From the NCBI RefSeq assembly GCF_003731635.1, contig NZ_RCUA01000087.1, positions 62,001-126,000 on the forward strand: a stretch of 64,000 nt of DNA, read 5' to 3'. The notes below the pieces were generated by a model. The model made no database searches and was not told the DNA's origin. It was given only the letters and a program-made list of their open reading frames with translations. This DNA comes from Marisediminitalea oceani. GTDB lineage: Bacteria; Pseudomonadota; Gammaproteobacteria; Enterobacterales; Alteromonadaceae. A program made the translations under genes and the position numbers. Positions within the stretch are counted from its first letter, which is position 1; each line of letters begins with the position of its first letter. Below are positions 45,140-56,045 of this stretch, piece after piece.

Positions 45140-47791
45140 TTAGAAGATTTCCTCTACGTCAGGCGTTGAGTCTTCCTGCTCAGCCGGATCCATGACTTCG
45201 TCATCTAAGACATACACGGTCGGCTCAGTGCCCCTCAGGAAATACTCGAATAGTGTGGTATGGTCTGTGCGCCGGGTCAACTTCCCACTGGTACGATCAA
45301 TCCGTACCCGCACAATATCATCTGGTACTGACATGGCTTCTTCCGGCTCGTCCTCGAGAGCCACCTGCATAAAGCGAATCCACGCTGGTTGTGCCGCCAT
45401 GGCACCGCTCTCGGTGCCCACCATAGCGTTACCCATCCAGCCAAACCGATCAGGATCGCGCTTAGCCAGCGGATTATTATAAGCCGCGCGACCCAGCTGC
45501 CTCGTCATGTCATCAAAACCAACCCAGGCAGTTGCCACCAGGTTACGGCTAAAGCCACTGAACCAGGCATCCCGGGAGTCGTTGGTGGTACCGGTTTTAC
45601 CAGCCAGGTCGGTGCGCTGCAGAATATTTCTCGCCCGCCAGCCAGTCCCCTGCCAGTAGGTCTTTTTATTCCAGCTACCATTGGCTCTTACAGCGGTGCG
45701 CATCATATCGGCAACCAAAAAGGCATTTTGCGGCGTAATCACCCGGGGGGCTACCAACACTTCATCACTATCGGTCTGTACCGGCAGCGACTGGTTTAAC
45801 TCGGCGGCCAGCAGCGCTTCGATATCCGCTTCCTCGCTGACCGGTTGCTGTTGTGGAGTATTGGTCTCATCACAGTCGTTGCAGGCAACCACCGGATTGG
45901 TTTGCCAAAGTACTTCACCCGTCTCGTTCAGTACCCGGTCGATAAAGTAAGGTTCAATCAGAAAGCCGCCGTTGGCAATGGTGGCCATGCCGCGCACTAT
46001 TTCCAGCGGCGTATGGGAGCTCGAGCCCAGCGACACGGTTTCATCGCGGTGGATATCGGCCTTATCGAGACCAAACCGGGTGAGGTGTTCAATGGTATTA
46101 TCCAGCCCTACGCCACGCAGTAAGCGCACTGATACGACGTTCTTCGATTTACCCAGAGCCACCCGCATACGGATAGGACCGTCATATTCTGCCGGTGAGT
46201 TTTGCGGACGCCAGGCCACACCCGTAGCTTCGTCCCATTCGTTGATGGGCGCATCGTTGATAATACTGGCCACAGTGTAGCCGTTGTCGAGTGCCGCAGA
46301 ATAAACGAACGGCTTAATGTTTGAGCCCACCTGACGCTTAGCCTGTGTAGCGCGGTTGAACTGGCTTTGGTAGAAACTGTAGCCGCCTACAATGGCTTGT
46401 ACCGCGCCGTCATGAGGGTCTAATGCCACAAAGGCGCCACTTACCTCTGGCAACTGTGCCAGACGCCACTGATTATCCTGTTCCCTGATATAGACAATGT
46501 CGCCCGCATTAACAATATCAGAGGCCTGAGCTGGAGGTTGTCCTTGTCGGCTATCACTTAAAAACGGCCGCGCCCAGTCCATCCCTTCCCATTCAATCAC
46601 CCGTTCGATGCCGGTGACGTCACGGGTAGTAAAAGATTGTTCATCAACACTGGTAACAGCCACCGGAAACACAAAACCAAACGCGCCGGCGTTATCCAGT
46701 TGGTTGATGAGGGTTTCTTCGGTTACTTCACAGGGCCAGTCAGGATAGAGCGAGTCACTATCACATTCCGTCGATGTCTCTTCCGGGTTCGGTTCTTCGT
46801 TGTTCTGCTCCTGTGGCCATAAACGAGCCACAGCGCCGCGATAACCGTGGCGTTCATCATAATCGTGAAGATTCTGTTTCACCGCATTTTGCGCGGCTTG
46901 CTGTAATTCAGACGAAACCGTCGCGTAAACCTGATAACCGCCGGTTTCAGCTTCTTCCTTGCCGTACAGCGTCACCATTTCTGAGTAAATCAGGTCGGCC
47001 AGATAAGGCGCGTCCAGTTCGATTTCGGCACCGTGTTTTTCAGCTGTCACCGGCGCACTGGCCGCTTCTTCAAATTGCTGACGGGTGATATACCCTTCAT
47101 CCAGCATCCGCAGCAACACGATACGACGACGCTCGACTGAGCGTTGTGGGCGGCTTACCGGGTTTAATACCGAAGGCGCCTGGGGCAGTCCGGCCAGTGT
47201 GGCAATTTGCGCCAGGGTTAGCTCGTCGAGCCGCTTACCGTAATACACCTGAGCGGCGGCACCAAAACCAAACGACCGGTGCCCCAACTCAACTTTGTTT
47301 AAATACAATTCGAAAATTTCGTCTTTGCTGAGCTCAGTTTCCATGTGCAGAGCAATAAAGACTTCCTTAATTTTGCGAATATAGGTTTTCTCGCGGGTTA
47401 AGAAGAAGCCCCGGGCCAGCTGTTGCGTGAGAGTACTCGCCCCCTGACTTTTCTCACCGGTCAATACAAGGTTAATGAAAGCCCGGGTGATGCCGATAGG
47501 ATCAATACCAAAGTGTTCGTAAAAACGATTGTCCTCGGTGGCCAGAATCGCTTTTTGCAGCAGATCCGGCGCCTGGTCAAGGGTAACCGGTATGCGGCGT
47601 TTTACACCATACTGGGAGATGAGTTTGCCGTCATGAGTGTAGATACGCATAGGCGTTTGCAGCCGCACATCCTTGAGGATTGCAACGCTGGGCAGGTCCG
47701 GCTTGATATAAAAATAAATACCCGTGAGTGCAATACCGCCGAGCAGTGCACCGACAAATCCGAGTAATAAGAAGGTTTTGATATACTTCAC
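45140..47791 (-). CDS. mrcA: penicillin-binding protein 1A (bifunctional peptidoglycan synthase)
   Basis: Class A PBP: a membrane anchor at residues 5-27; the glycosyltransferase domain with catalytic Glu in [17 protein letters not shown] (85-101) and [20 protein letters not shown]; an OB-type linker; and the transpeptidase domain with SNIK at about residue 489, SKN in [17 protein letters not shown], and KTGT at about 730 ([18 protein letters not shown]). At 883 residues it is slightly longer than E. coli PBP1A (850). It is divergent from pilM, the same placement as ponA/mrcA in Pseudomonas and enterics. Confidence 0.97.
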   Translation of the reverse strand: MKYIKTFLLLGFVGALLGGIALTGIYFYIKPDLPSVAILKDVRLQTPMRIYTHDGKLISQYGVKRRIPVTLDQAPDLLQKAILATEDNRFYEHFGIDPIGITRAFINLVLTGEKSQGASTLTQQLARGFFLTREKTYIRKIKEVFIALHMETELSKDEIFELYLNKVELGHRSFGFGAAAQVYYGKRLDELTLAQIATLAGLPQAPSVLNPVSRPQRSVERRRIVLLRMLDEGYITRQQFEEAASAPVTAEKHGAEIELDAPYLADLIYSEMVTLYGKEEAETGGYQVYATVSSELQQAAQNAVKQNLHDYDERHGYRGAVARLWPQEQNNEEPNPEETSTECDSDSLYPDWPCEVTEETLINQLDNAGAFGFVFPVAVTSVDEQSFTTRDVTGIERVIEWEGMDWARPFLSDSRQGQPPAQASDIVNAGDIVYIREQDNQWRLAQLPEVSGAFVALDPHDGAVQAIVGGYSFYQSQFNRATQAKRQVGSNIKPFVYSAALDNGYTVASIINDAPINEWDEATGVAWRPQNSPAEYDGPIRMRVALGKSKNVVSVRLLRGVGLDNTIEHLTRFGLDKADIHRDETVSLGSSSHTPLEIVRGMATIANGGFLIEPYFIDRVLNETGEVLWQTNPVVACNDCDETNTPQQQPVSEEADIEALLAAELNQSLPVQTDSDEVLVAPRVITPQNAFLVADMMRTAVRANGSWNKKTYWQGTGWRARNILQRTDLAGKTGTTNDSRDAWFSGFSRNLVATAWVGFDDMTRQLGRAAYNNPLAKRDPDRFGWMGNAMVGTESGAMAAQPAWIRFMQVALEDEPEEAMSVPDDIVRVRIDRTSGKLTRRTDHTTLFEYFLRGTEPTVYVLDDEVMDPAEQEDSTPDVEEIF

Positions 47792-47930
47792 AATAAGAAT
47801 AAACAGGGCTTTTTTGCCAAAATGACTTATATTTTATACCTAAGTGTATTTATTAGAACCATTAAATGGAAAAAATTTAAGTAACATCTTATGTTAGAAA
47901 TTGATCGCAAGTAAATGAGACTCAGTTGAT

Positions 47931-49001
47931 ATGCTAAAATCGCTGTTCAAAAAAAAGCAACCCCCCATTGTCGGACTCGACATTGGCACCCGTTGCATCA
48001 AGGCAGTTGTGCTGGAAGGCGCTGAAGGCGACTACACGCTGACCGCGTTTGCCTGCGAGCCGATTATTAAAGATGCATTCAGAGAGCGAGAGATCACCGA
48101 CTTCGACGCTGTGAGTGTGGCGCTGCGTAAAGTACGTCTGGCACTTAAGAATAAAATTAAGCCAGCAGCCATTGCCGTAGCCGGCACATCCGTAATCAGT
48201 AAAATTGTTCATATGGAGCCTGACCAAACTGACTATGAGCTGGAAGGGCAGATAGAAGTAGAGGCCGACAGCCTGATCCCCTACCCGCTGGAAGAAGTTT
48301 ATCTGGACTTCGAGGAAGTGGGTATGAGTGAAACCCATTCTGGCAAAGTAAACGTGTTGCTTACCGCCGCCCACCGCGATGTGGTAGATAGCCGCTCAAC
48401 GCTGGTACGTGAACAAAGCTTCGAGCCGAAAGTGGTGGATGTGGAAACCTACGCAATGGGTAACGCGGTAGATTACTTTTATCCTCATGGCGAAGAAGCC
48501 CAGCGCATATGCTGCATCAATATTGGTGCCTCCCTCCTGCAGGTTTGCGTGTGGGACGATGGCAAGACTGTGTATACCAAAGAGCACACCTTCGGCGTAG
48601 ATTCACTGCTGCAGGATTTGTCTCTGGTACATATGCTTGACCGTAAAGACACCGAAGAGCAGTTAATCAACAACACCCTGCCAAGTAACTGGATCAGCGA
48701 TACCCTGCCTATTTTTGCGGCAAATCTGCAGCAGCAAATTAATCGTGCCTTACAAATGTACATGAGCACCATGCAGGCCAATCGCCCGGACAAGATCGTC
48801 CTGATCGGTGCTGGCGCGGTTATCCCGGCACTAGTAGATACCTTACAACAGGATCTCGGCATTGAGGTGGAAGTCTTTAATCCATTTGCCAATGTCAAAA
48901 TCAGCGACAAACTGAATACTGAGCAGGTCGAGCAGGTTGCACCGTTACTGGCAATTGCTGCAGGCCTGGCCAGTCGGGGGATGTCAAGATGGCACATGTA
49001 A
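47931..49001 (+). CDS. pilM: type IV pilus assembly protein PilM
   Basis: Actin-like ATPase that forms the inner-membrane platform of the type IV pilus machine, contacting the N-terminus of PilN. The actin fold segment VGLDIGTRCIKAVVLEG (15-31) and CCINIGASLLQVCVWDDG match the phosphate-1 and -2 loops, then IVLIGAGAVIPALVDTL. At 356 residues it has normal length. It opens pilMNOPQ and overlaps pilN by 13 bases. The pilMNOPQ run is complete here. Confidence 0.95.
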   Translation: MLKSLFKKKQPPIVGLDIGTRCIKAVVLEGAEGDYTLTAFACEPIIKDAFREREITDFDAVSVALRKVRLALKNKIKPAAIAVAGTSVISKIVHMEPDQTDYELEGQIEVEADSLIPYPLEEVYLDFEEVGMSETHSGKVNVLLTAAHRDVVDSRSTLVREQSFEPKVVDVETYAMGNAVDYFYPHGEEAQRICCINIGASLLQVCVWDDGKTVYTKEHTFGVDSLLQDLSLVHMLDRKDTEEQLINNTLPSNWISDTLPIFAANLQQQINRALQMYMSTMQANRPDKIVLIGAGAVIPALVDTLQQDLGIEVEVFNPFANVKISDKLNTEQVEQVAPLLAIAAGLASRGMSRWHM

Positions 49002-49570
49002 ACCTTCTGCCCTGGCGTGAACAACGCCGTCAGCAGCAGAAACAACAGTACATTGTTGTGCTGGCGTTTGTGGCCATTATGACGGGTTTAATCTTCTGGT
49101 TAATTGGCCAGATTATCGACACCCAGATCAGTAATCAAAACTCGCGCAACCAATATCTGCAAACCCAGATTACCTCTCTGGAGAGTCAGATTGCGGAAAT
49201 CAAACGCATTAAAGAAAGTAAATCGGCCATTGAGCAACGCATGGCCCTGATTGAACAACTGCAAAGCAGCCGTAATCTGGCTCCTCAGGTGCTCGATGAA
49301 CTCGCTCGTATTGTGCCGCAGGGCGTTAGCTTTAAATCGCTCCAGCGCACCGGCTCCAGCCTTCAGGTACGTGGCACCAGTGAGTCAAACAACCGCCTGG
49401 CCGAATTTATGCGCCAGTTGGAAACATCAAAAGTGTTCACTTCCGGCGAACTGTCATCCATCGTGGCTGACACCAGCGCCACTGATGCGGTTAGCGAATT
49501 TACCCTGACCTTTTCGATTACCGAACAGGTTGCCATGGAAAAAGAACAGCAAGAAAGAGGTGGCAAATGA
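48989..49570 (+). CDS. pilN: type IV pilus assembly protein PilN
   Basis: 193-residue bitopic inner-membrane protein. The N-terminal cytoplasmic peptide MAHVNLLPWREQRRQQQKQQ carries the conserved INLLPWR-like motif that docks into PilM. A membrane helix (IVVLAFVAIMTGLIFWLIG) follows, then a periplasmic coiled coil and a ferredoxin-like fold (SFKSLQRTGSSLQVRGTSESNNRLAEFM). pilO starts within its stop codon (4-base overlap). Confidence 0.95.
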   Translation: MAHVNLLPWREQRRQQQKQQYIVVLAFVAIMTGLIFWLIGQIIDTQISNQNSRNQYLQTQITSLESQIAEIKRIKESKSAIEQRMALIEQLQSSRNLAPQVLDELARIVPQGVSFKSLQRTGSSLQVRGTSESNNRLAEFMRQLETSKVFTSGELSSIVADTSATDAVSEFTLTFSITEQVAMEKEQQERGGK

Positions 49571-50175
49571 AAAAGTTTGACTTTGCCAAATTAAAAGAGA
49601 TTAACGACCTCGATTTTGAACAAATTGCCATCTGGCCATTTGAGGTAAAAACCGTTGTTGCCTTATTCATTGTGATTGTGGTGTCTGGTATCAGCTATTT
49701 CGGTATTGTTAGTCCCAAGCTACCGCTGTTGGATCAGGCTGAAGCCAAGGAAGCCGAGTTAAAAATGCAGTTTCAGGCAAAATACCGTCTGGCGGCTAAC
49801 CTTTCGGCGTACAAACAACAGCTGGCCCAAATCGAAGAAGATTTTTCCTCGATGTTAAAATCGCTGCCCACCCGCAACGAAACGCCCGGGCTGTTGGATG
49901 ACATCACCTATGTAGGAACCAGCGCTGGCCTTACTTTCCGACTGTTAAACTGGGAAAAAGAAATTCCCAAAGAATTTTACACTGAGCTACCTATTCGTAT
50001 CGAGGTATCCGGTGGCTATCACAATTTTGGTGAATTCGTGTCTAAAGTGGCCGACTTACCGCGAATAGTGACCATGCACGATTTTGAAGTGCACACCGAC
50101 CAGGGCGGTTTACGCCTGAGTCTGCTGGCCAAAACATACCGTGCCGCCAACACCGAGAACAAGGAGAGTAAGTAA
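49567..50175 (+). CDS. pilO: type IV pilus assembly protein PilO
   Basis: 202-residue partner of PilN with the same layout: a cytoplasmic N-terminus, one membrane helix (TVVALFIVIVVSGISYFGIV, about residues 30-49), a coiled coil to about residue 100, and a periplasmic ferredoxin-like domain (LPIRIEVSGGYHNFGEFVSKVADLPRIVTMHDF). PilN and PilO form heterodimers that hold the PilP lipoprotein. pilP begins on its last stop base. Confidence 0.95.
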   Translation: MKKFDFAKLKEINDLDFEQIAIWPFEVKTVVALFIVIVVSGISYFGIVSPKLPLLDQAEAKEAELKMQFQAKYRLAANLSAYKQQLAQIEEDFSSMLKSLPTRNETPGLLDDITYVGTSAGLTFRLLNWEKEIPKEFYTELPIRIEVSGGYHNFGEFVSKVADLPRIVTMHDFEVHTDQGGLRLSLLAKTYRAANTENKESK

Positions 50176-50699
50176 TGTCGCAATTTACTCGCCTCCTGGG
50201 GATCGCAGTGGTAGCCTTGACCGCGACAGGTTGTGCGCCGCATATTGACGATTTGGTGGCTTACACCAACGAAGTCAGACAAAACACCAAACCCAGTATC
50301 GAACCTTATCCGGAATTTGAACAAAAACCGGTGTTCGTTTACGACGCGCAAGGGTTTCGTAGTCCGTTTGTCCGCCCGAAAGCCAGCCGGGCGCCCGTGG
50401 TTGCTCAGGTAAAAGCAAATTGTTTACAGCCTGATGCCAACCGTACCCGTGAGCCTCTTGAAGCCTACGGCATAGATGCTTTGTCACTCACCGGTAGTTT
50501 CCGCTCAGACGGTGACACCTGGGTGTTATTTAAAACCAATGATGGCGGGCTTTACCAGGCTAAAAAAGGCAGCCGCCTGGGTTTGTTCTTCGGACAAATC
50601 ATCAGTATTGGCAACGACAAAGTGATTATTGAAGAGCTTGTTCCTGACGGCACTGGCTGCTGGCAGAAGAAAGAAACTACGCTAACGATGAAGTCGTGA
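50175..50699 (+). CDS. pilP: type IV pilus assembly lipoprotein PilP
   Basis: 174-residue lipoprotein. The signal peptide ends in the lipobox ATGC at about residue 20 (LTATGCAPHIDD). After a disordered part, a small beta-sandwich HR-type domain follows: LEAYGIDALSLTGSFRSDGDTWVLFKTNDGGLYQAKKGSRLG. PilP links PilN/O to the PilQ secretin in the periplasm. It lies between pilO (one-base overlap) and pilQ (15 bases on). Confidence 0.95.
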   Translation: MSQFTRLLGIAVVALTATGCAPHIDDLVAYTNEVRQNTKPSIEPYPEFEQKPVFVYDAQGFRSPFVRPKASRAPVVAQVKANCLQPDANRTREPLEAYGIDALSLTGSFRSDGDTWVLFKTNDGGLYQAKKGSRLGLFFGQIISIGNDKVIIEELVPDGTGCWQKKETTLTMKS

Positions 50700-50714
50700 G
50701 CAGGAGATTATTAG

Positions 50715-52490
50715 ATGTCTAAGCGATATATCTTTAACGAAAGACTAAATCGGCAAACCAAACGCCGCTACTGGGTAGCTGGCGCCGTGGTCACGTTTTT
50801 ACTATTTAATGTAGTTGCCGCTGAGCTCAGAGCTCAGGAATCTCCGCAATTGATTAACCCGAATGCCGAAGCTGAGAAAGTCTTTAAGTCGACACTGAAA
50901 GACATCGACTTTACCCGTGGCGCTAATGGTCTGGCAGTTACCACGCTGACCATGAATAACCGGGATGTGGAACCTCAGGTGATAGAAGCCAACGGTAAGT
51001 TAGTACTTACACTACCCGCAACCGAGCTCGCGGAAGATCAATTAATCGAACTGGATGTAACGGCGTTTGGCACGCAGGTAACCACTATCGAGACCTTTCA
51101 GGAGAAAGACTCATCGCGCATTGAATTTAATTACACCGGTAACGTAATCACTAACACTGAGCAGGACGGTAAAACCCTGACGGTGACTGTCAGTCCCATG
51201 AGCCAGGAGCAAATGGCCAAACTGGAAAAGAGCCAGTATGAAGGTGAGCCAATTTCCCTCGACTTCCAGGACGTTCCGGTTCGCCAGGTATTGCAGATTA
51301 TCGCCAAAGTGAACGGATTTAACCTGGTGACCACCGATACGGTTACCGGCAATGTATCGATTAGCCTGACGGGTGTGCCCTGGGATCAGGCGCTGGATAT
51401 GATTCTAAAAATTAAGGGGTTAGATAAACGTCAGGAAGGTAACATTTTACTGATCGCTCCCAGCGAAGAGCTTTCTCAGCGTGAAACCCAAAAACTGCAG
51501 TCAGACCAGCAGGTTGCGCAACTGGCACCACTTGCTTCAGCCAGCATTACGGTTAACTACGCGAAAGCCGCTGAATTATCGCAGATTCTGAAAGCCGAAG
51601 AAGGCGCCGGTGGTATTCTGACCGACCGTGGCACCGTTACGGTAGACAGTCGTACCAATACCATTCTGGTTCGTGATACGCAGGCGTCTATTGATGAAGC
51701 CCGCCGGGTCATTGAATCACTGGATATTCCGGTGAAACAGGTATTAATCGAATCACGCATGGTAACCGTGCGCGATAATGTGGACGAGCAGCTGGGCGTG
51801 CGCTGGGGTTTCTCTGACCGTCAGGACGAAAACGGCGTGTCAGGCTCACTCTCCGGAGCAGAAACTATAGCAGGCGGCAATGTCCCGGCCCTGAGTGACA
51901 GACTTAATGTTAATCTGCCGGTAGCCAGTGCCGCAGGCAGTATCGGCTTTCAAATTGCCAGCCTGGCTGATGGCACCATTTTAGACCTTGAATTATCGGC
52001 CCTGGAGTCAGAAAACAAAGGTGAAGTGATTGCCAGCCCGCGTATTACCGTGGCTAACCAGCAGGAAGCCTACATTGAACAAGGTACAGAAATACCTTAT
52101 TCACAGGCTACTTCCAGTGGTGCCACCTCGGTAGAGTTTAAAAAGGCCGTGTTAAGCCTCAAGGTAACGCCGCACATCACCCCGGATAACCGTATCATTC
52201 TGGATTTGATTGTTACTCAGGATACCCGTGGTGAAACCGTCCAAACCGCTACTGGTGATGCCGTGGCCATCGATACCCAGGAAATTAAAACCCAGGTATT
52301 GGTAGAAAACGGTGAAACCATTGTCCTCGGTGGTATCTTTCAACAGGTTAACAGCAATGATGTGAGTAAAGTGCCACTGTTTGGCGATTTGCCGGTGGTT
52401 GGCGCATTGTTCCGCAATAGCTCAACCGTGTACCAAAAACGTGAACTGCTGATTTTCGTAACGCCTAAAATCGTTACCGAAGCACTGTAA
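50715..52490 (+). CDS. pilQ: type IV pilus secretin PilQ
   Basis: Outer-membrane secretin through which the pilus leaves. 591 residues with a signal peptide, one AMIN domain (about 45-165), the N0 secretin/TonB short domain (LDFQDVPVRQVLQIIAKVNGFNLV, about 175-245), an N1 domain (SITVNYAKAAELSQILKAEEGAGG) and the secretin core ending VPLFGDLPVVGALFRNSS and ELLIFVTPKIV. It is shorter than Pseudomonas and Neisseria PilQ (over 700) because it has a single AMIN domain. Last gene of the pil run; a terminator follows at once. Confidence 0.95.
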   Translation: MSKRYIFNERLNRQTKRRYWVAGAVVTFLLFNVVAAELRAQESPQLINPNAEAEKVFKSTLKDIDFTRGANGLAVTTLTMNNRDVEPQVIEANGKLVLTLPATELAEDQLIELDVTAFGTQVTTIETFQEKDSSRIEFNYTGNVITNTEQDGKTLTVTVSPMSQEQMAKLEKSQYEGEPISLDFQDVPVRQVLQIIAKVNGFNLVTTDTVTGNVSISLTGVPWDQALDMILKIKGLDKRQEGNILLIAPSEELSQRETQKLQSDQQVAQLAPLASASITVNYAKAAELSQILKAEEGAGGILTDRGTVTVDSRTNTILVRDTQASIDEARRVIESLDIPVKQVLIESRMVTVRDNVDEQLGVRWGFSDRQDENGVSGSLSGAETIAGGNVPALSDRLNVNLPVASAAGSIGFQIASLADGTILDLELSALESENKGEVIASPRITVANQQEAYIEQGTEIPYSQATSSGATSVEFKKAVLSLKVTPHITPDNRIILDLIVTQDTRGETVQTATGDAVAIDTQEIKTQVLVENGETIVLGGIFQQVNSNDVSKVPLFGDLPVVGALFRNSSTVYQKRELLIFVTPKIVTEAL

Positions 52491-52498
52491 TTTTTTAT

Positions 52499-52527
52499 GC
52501 CTCAGGCAGGAAACCCCTGTCTGAGGC
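52499..52527 (+). terminator. terminator after pilQ
   Basis: GCCTCAGGCAGG and CCTGTCTGAGGC form a 12-bp stem (one G-U pair) with a 5-base loop, starting 8 bases past the pilQ stop. The T-rich sequence downstream is short (AATAATTTTCG), so termination may be partial. Confidence 0.75.
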
Positions 52528-52620
52528 AATAATTTTCGTCTTTTCTCCCCCCAATCCGGTTCTTAATCCTTTGGCTAAGCTTCATTTTTGGCGCTTTCGC
52601 CCTAATCCCTGCAACAAAAC

Positions 52621-52650
52621 TTGCATAGCGGTCTGAGAAACTGAGATAAT
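52621..52650 (+). promoter_or_regulatory. candidate sigma-70 promoter of aroK-aroB-damX-dam
   Basis: TTGCAT (52621-52626) and GATAAT (52645-52650) with an 18-base spacer, about 130 bases before aroK and after the pilQ terminator. It fits a separate transcript start for the shikimate genes. Confidence 0.55.
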
Positions 52651-52780
52651 CCCGCTCTCGAAATTTTTACGAGGTTTTGTGTATGTGCTTATTAGCGACA
52701 AAATAAGCACGTGTGAACGGGTGGTTGAGGAAAACAGAACATTCTGCCCTTAACATAGATAAGTTGTGAAATAAGCAAAT

Positions 52781-53296
52781 ATGGCTGAAAAACGTAATAT
52801 CTTTTTGGTTGGTCCAATGGGAGCAGGTAAAAGTACCATTGGTCGTCACTTAGCAGATGAGTTACACCTCGAGTTCTTCGATTCCGATCAGGAGATTGAA
52901 CGTCGTTCTGGCGCAGACATTACCTGGATCTTTGATCTCGAAGGTGAAGATGGATTCCGCAAACGCGAAGAAAATGTCATTAATGATTTAACTGACAAAC
53001 AAGGTATTGTGCTGGCCACTGGCGGCGGTTCTATTATGACCAAAGCAGTGCGTAACCGCCTGTCAGCGCGTGGTATTGTAGTGTATCTGCAAACCACCAT
53101 CGACAAACAGGTTGCCCGTACCCAGCGCGACAAGCGTCGCCCCTTGTTACAAAAGGATGATCCGGAAAAGGTATTAAGAGAACTCGCTGAACTGCGTAAC
53201 CCACTGTACGAAGAAGTGGCCGATTATGTGGTTGAAACCGACGATCAGTCAGCGCGAGCCGTTGCTAACCAAATTATAAGCAAGATTGGGTTATAA
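52781..53296 (+). CDS. aroK: shikimate kinase 1
   Basis: ATP-dependent phosphorylation of shikimate. At 171 residues it has the Walker [10 protein letters not shown] (11-19), shikimate-binding [18 protein letters not shown] with the DxD, and the GGGSIM loop with CP region ATGGGSI. Lid residues follow ([16 protein letters not shown]). It is typical AroK rather than AroL by its place before aroB. The 20-base gap to aroB indicates co-transcription. Confidence 0.97.
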   Translation: MAEKRNIFLVGPMGAGKSTIGRHLADELHLEFFDSDQEIERRSGADITWIFDLEGEDGFRKREENVINDLTDKQGIVLATGGGSIMTKAVRNRLSARGIVVYLQTTIDKQVARTQRDKRRPLLQKDDPEKVLRELAELRNPLYEEVADYVVETDDQSARAVANQIISKIGL

Positions 53297-53316
53297 CATT
53301 TAAAGGAGCTACAGGC

Positions 53317-54384
53317 GTGTCAACCTTAACCGTAGAACTTGACGAGCGTAGCTACCCTATTCAGATTGAAGCCGGACTGTTATCGCAGCCCGGCTTTTTT
53401 GTGCCCTACATCAAAGGGCAACGTGCTGTTATCGTCACCAACGAAACTGTGGCACCCCTTTATCTGGAGCGGGTACTGGCGGCTTGCGGAGACAAGCAAA
53501 CCGATGTCATCACTTTACCGGATGGCGAACAATATAAAACTCTTGAGCAGTTTGAAGTAGTAATGACCCGCCTGCTGGAAATTAACGCAGCCCGGGATGT
53601 CACTCTGATTGCCCTGGGCGGCGGTGTCATCGGCGACCTGTGCGGCTTTGTTGCAGCCACCTATCAGCGGGGCGTACCCTTTATTCAGGTACCTACCACC
53701 TTGTTATCGCAGGTAGATTCATCCGTAGGCGGTAAAACCGCGGTAAATCATCCCCTCGGCAAAAATATGATTGGCGCGTTTTATCAGCCTGTGCTGGTAG
53801 CTATTGATATCACCACGCTTAACACCCTGCCAGAGCGTGAATTTGCCGCCGGTATGGCAGAAGTCATTAAGTACGGCATTATTTATGACGCTGCGTTTTT
53901 TGACTGGCTGGAAGCCAATCAGCAAAATCTTAAATCACTCGAGCCAGAGGCCCTTGGCAAGGCTATTTTCCGTTGCTGTCAGATCAAAGCTGAGATTGTG
54001 GCTCAGGATGAACGTGAAGGCGGTATTCGTGCGCTGCTTAACCTTGGCCATACTTTCGGCCACGCTATCGAAGCCGAACAGGGTTATGGCAACTGGCTAC
54101 ATGGCGAAGCGGTAGCGGCTGGTATCATCCTTGCTTGTAAAACGGCAGAACACCTTGATTGGTTAACACCGTCAGAAACCCGTCGTGTTGAAGCGCTCCA
54201 GCAGCAATTTAAGCTGCCGGTTGCCGGCCCTGACAGTATGTCTGTGGCTGACTACATGCGCCATATGGCACGCGACAAGAAGGTCGAGGCAGGTCAGATC
54301 CGTTTTGTTATCCCCCAGGGCATTGGCAAAGCGGTGGTAACCAAAGACGTTACCCAGCCTATTCTGGACACGGTATTAAGTTAA
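53317..54384 (+). CDS. aroB: 3-dehydroquinate synthase
   Basis: Second step of the shikimate pathway, NAD- and metal-dependent. 355 residues with the NAD loop [70 protein letters not shown] and the metal histidines in [12 protein letters not shown] and LHGEAVAAG. The start is GTG with a good GGAG site. damX begins 38 bases downstream, as in E. coli. Confidence 0.97.
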   Translation: MSTLTVELDERSYPIQIEAGLLSQPGFFVPYIKGQRAVIVTNETVAPLYLERVLAACGDKQTDVITLPDGEQYKTLEQFEVVMTRLLEINAARDVTLIALGGGVIGDLCGFVAATYQRGVPFIQVPTTLLSQVDSSVGGKTAVNHPLGKNMIGAFYQPVLVAIDITTLNTLPEREFAAGMAEVIKYGIIYDAAFFDWLEANQQNLKSLEPEALGKAIFRCCQIKAEIVAQDEREGGIRALLNLGHTFGHAIEAEQGYGNWLHGEAVAAGIILACKTAEHLDWLTPSETRRVEALQQQFKLPVAGPDSMSVADYMRHMARDKKVEAGQIRFVIPQGIGKAVVTKDVTQPILDTVLS

Positions 54385-54422
54385 TCGGGTAATATAACTG
54401 GCCGTTTAATGAGGAAACTACC

Positions 54423-55859
54423 GTGGCATCTGAGCTGCACAGCAGGCTTGAATATTTAGTCAACTACTCGTCTCAGCTGATTTTTGTCAGCGGAGACAGT
54501 ATTGCTGAGCAGCAACGCACGCTGGAATCCTTCGTTTTTCAGCAGTCCGACAACACCGAACTGGCGTTTATTACCGCCGAGCCGGATATGCAGGTCACCG
54601 ATTACCGTGGCACCCTTTGCAAACAACTCCTTGGCCAGGTTGTGGGCAGTTATATCCGGCCGTTAAATGAATTGCTCGCCGGTCTTAATCATCATGATGG
54701 ACCGGTACTCATCACCATCACTCAGGCGCAACATATTCCCAATAGTTTCCTGCAGGAATTGTGGGATTTGGTTTTACAAAGCCGGTTTGCCAATAATAAA
54801 CAGCACCTTAATGTGCTGCTATTTGGTGAAAGTGACTGGGCCGAACAAGCCAAAGAGTGGCTGCCGGCCAAGAATACCAACACGCCCCTGTTGATTAGCA
54901 GCCAGTCGGTATCTACCCAGCAATACAGCAGTGATGTGGATAAATTACTGGCTGAGCGCCGGGCCGCTTTTGAACGTTACCGTCAGGAACGCGGCGAAGC
55001 AGGCGCTCCCCCGCTCACCGATAACCGTTTACGTTCACCCTGGCTGTGGATTGGCGTAACGCTGGTGTTTTTATCCTGCTTTGTTGCGATTATGGGCTGG
55101 CAATACGGGGCTACCATGACCACCCTGTTTGATCCGCTCGATAGCAACGAACCGAGAAACACGCAGACTATAACTGATGAGCCAGAAGCGCTTATCAAGC
55201 CGACCCGAACACTGAGTATTGTAAAGCAGGATAATACCGCCGCTATGGACCAGCAGCCGGTAACAGAAGCTGAACTGCCGACTGCTCAGCCGCGCGTTAT
55301 GGCCAGTTTTAATGATGCAATTAAAGCGATTCCGGCCCCAGCCAACAATCAGGTTACCAACGATAAACCCAATACCAAGGAACCGCTCGCGGCTACGGAT
55401 GTAACAGAGCCTTCTTCGGCAGAAGCCGCCACCGCACAAAACGCTCAGCCACAGCAAGTTACTGCATCAGCTGAAACAGTAAATTCTTCAGAGCCTGCGG
55501 AAGTAACTAACATTCAGGCCGCGCCGCTACGAGACTCGCTGAATACCGGAACAGTGCAATTAGCCAATGATCAACCGGCCAATAGCGATGCCGGTCAGTA
55601 CTGGATTCAGATTGCCGGCATGAAAGATTTGGAGCTGGCCCGGGATTTCCTAACGGATCATCAGCTCACCAGCCAGGTCACTATTTACAAAACCTATCGC
55701 TACGGTGGTGACTGGTATGTCATTCTGTGGTCAACGCCCGCTGCCTCTTTACCAGCCGCTCAGCAGCAACTGCAGGCCTTACCGCAATTTCCTGGCAGCG
55801 ACAAGGCATTCGTTAAAGCCGGTAACCAGGTAAAAGCAGAAATAGCCAGTATCCCCTAA
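54423..55859 (+). CDS. damX: DamX-like SPOR-domain protein with degenerate AAA region
   Basis: Bitopic division-associated protein. Residues 1-170 resemble an AAA/ExeA ATPase domain but lack the Walker A loop (the region reads VSGDSIAEQQRTL), so nucleotide binding is doubtful. A membrane helix follows (WLWIGVTLVFLSCFVAIMGW, about 205-224), then a disordered Pro/Ala/Thr/Glu-rich periplasmic linker (to about 390) and a SPOR domain that binds denuded peptidoglycan (YWIQIAGMKDLELARDFLTDH to the end). The start is GTG with GAGGAAAC upstream. The gene lies between aroB and dam, the standard place. Confidence 0.92.
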   Translation: MASELHSRLEYLVNYSSQLIFVSGDSIAEQQRTLESFVFQQSDNTELAFITAEPDMQVTDYRGTLCKQLLGQVVGSYIRPLNELLAGLNHHDGPVLITITQAQHIPNSFLQELWDLVLQSRFANNKQHLNVLLFGESDWAEQAKEWLPAKNTNTPLLISSQSVSTQQYSSDVDKLLAERRAAFERYRQERGEAGAPPLTDNRLRSPWLWIGVTLVFLSCFVAIMGWQYGATMTTLFDPLDSNEPRNTQTITDEPEALIKPTRTLSIVKQDNTAAMDQQPVTEAELPTAQPRVMASFNDAIKAIPAPANNQVTNDKPNTKEPLAATDVTEPSSAEAATAQNAQPQQVTASAETVNSSEPAEVTNIQAAPLRDSLNTGTVQLANDQPANSDAGQYWIQIAGMKDLELARDFLTDHQLTSQVTIYKTYRYGGDWYVILWSTPAASLPAAQQQLQALPQFPGSDKAFVKAGNQVKAEIASIP

Positions 55860-56045
55860 TAATTATCGATTTCTGGCTATTGTCGGTTGTCGAGATCCGC
55901 GCTGACAGATACAATCAATGATTCGTTAAAGTTGAATGCCACCCAAGGGTAACCTTTCCGGGTGCGGGATGCTGGGCTTTGTGGCAGTTGTTCACAATAT
56001 CCCCAATAATAAAAATCATAGCGTCAGTGAGTAGTTACCAACATA

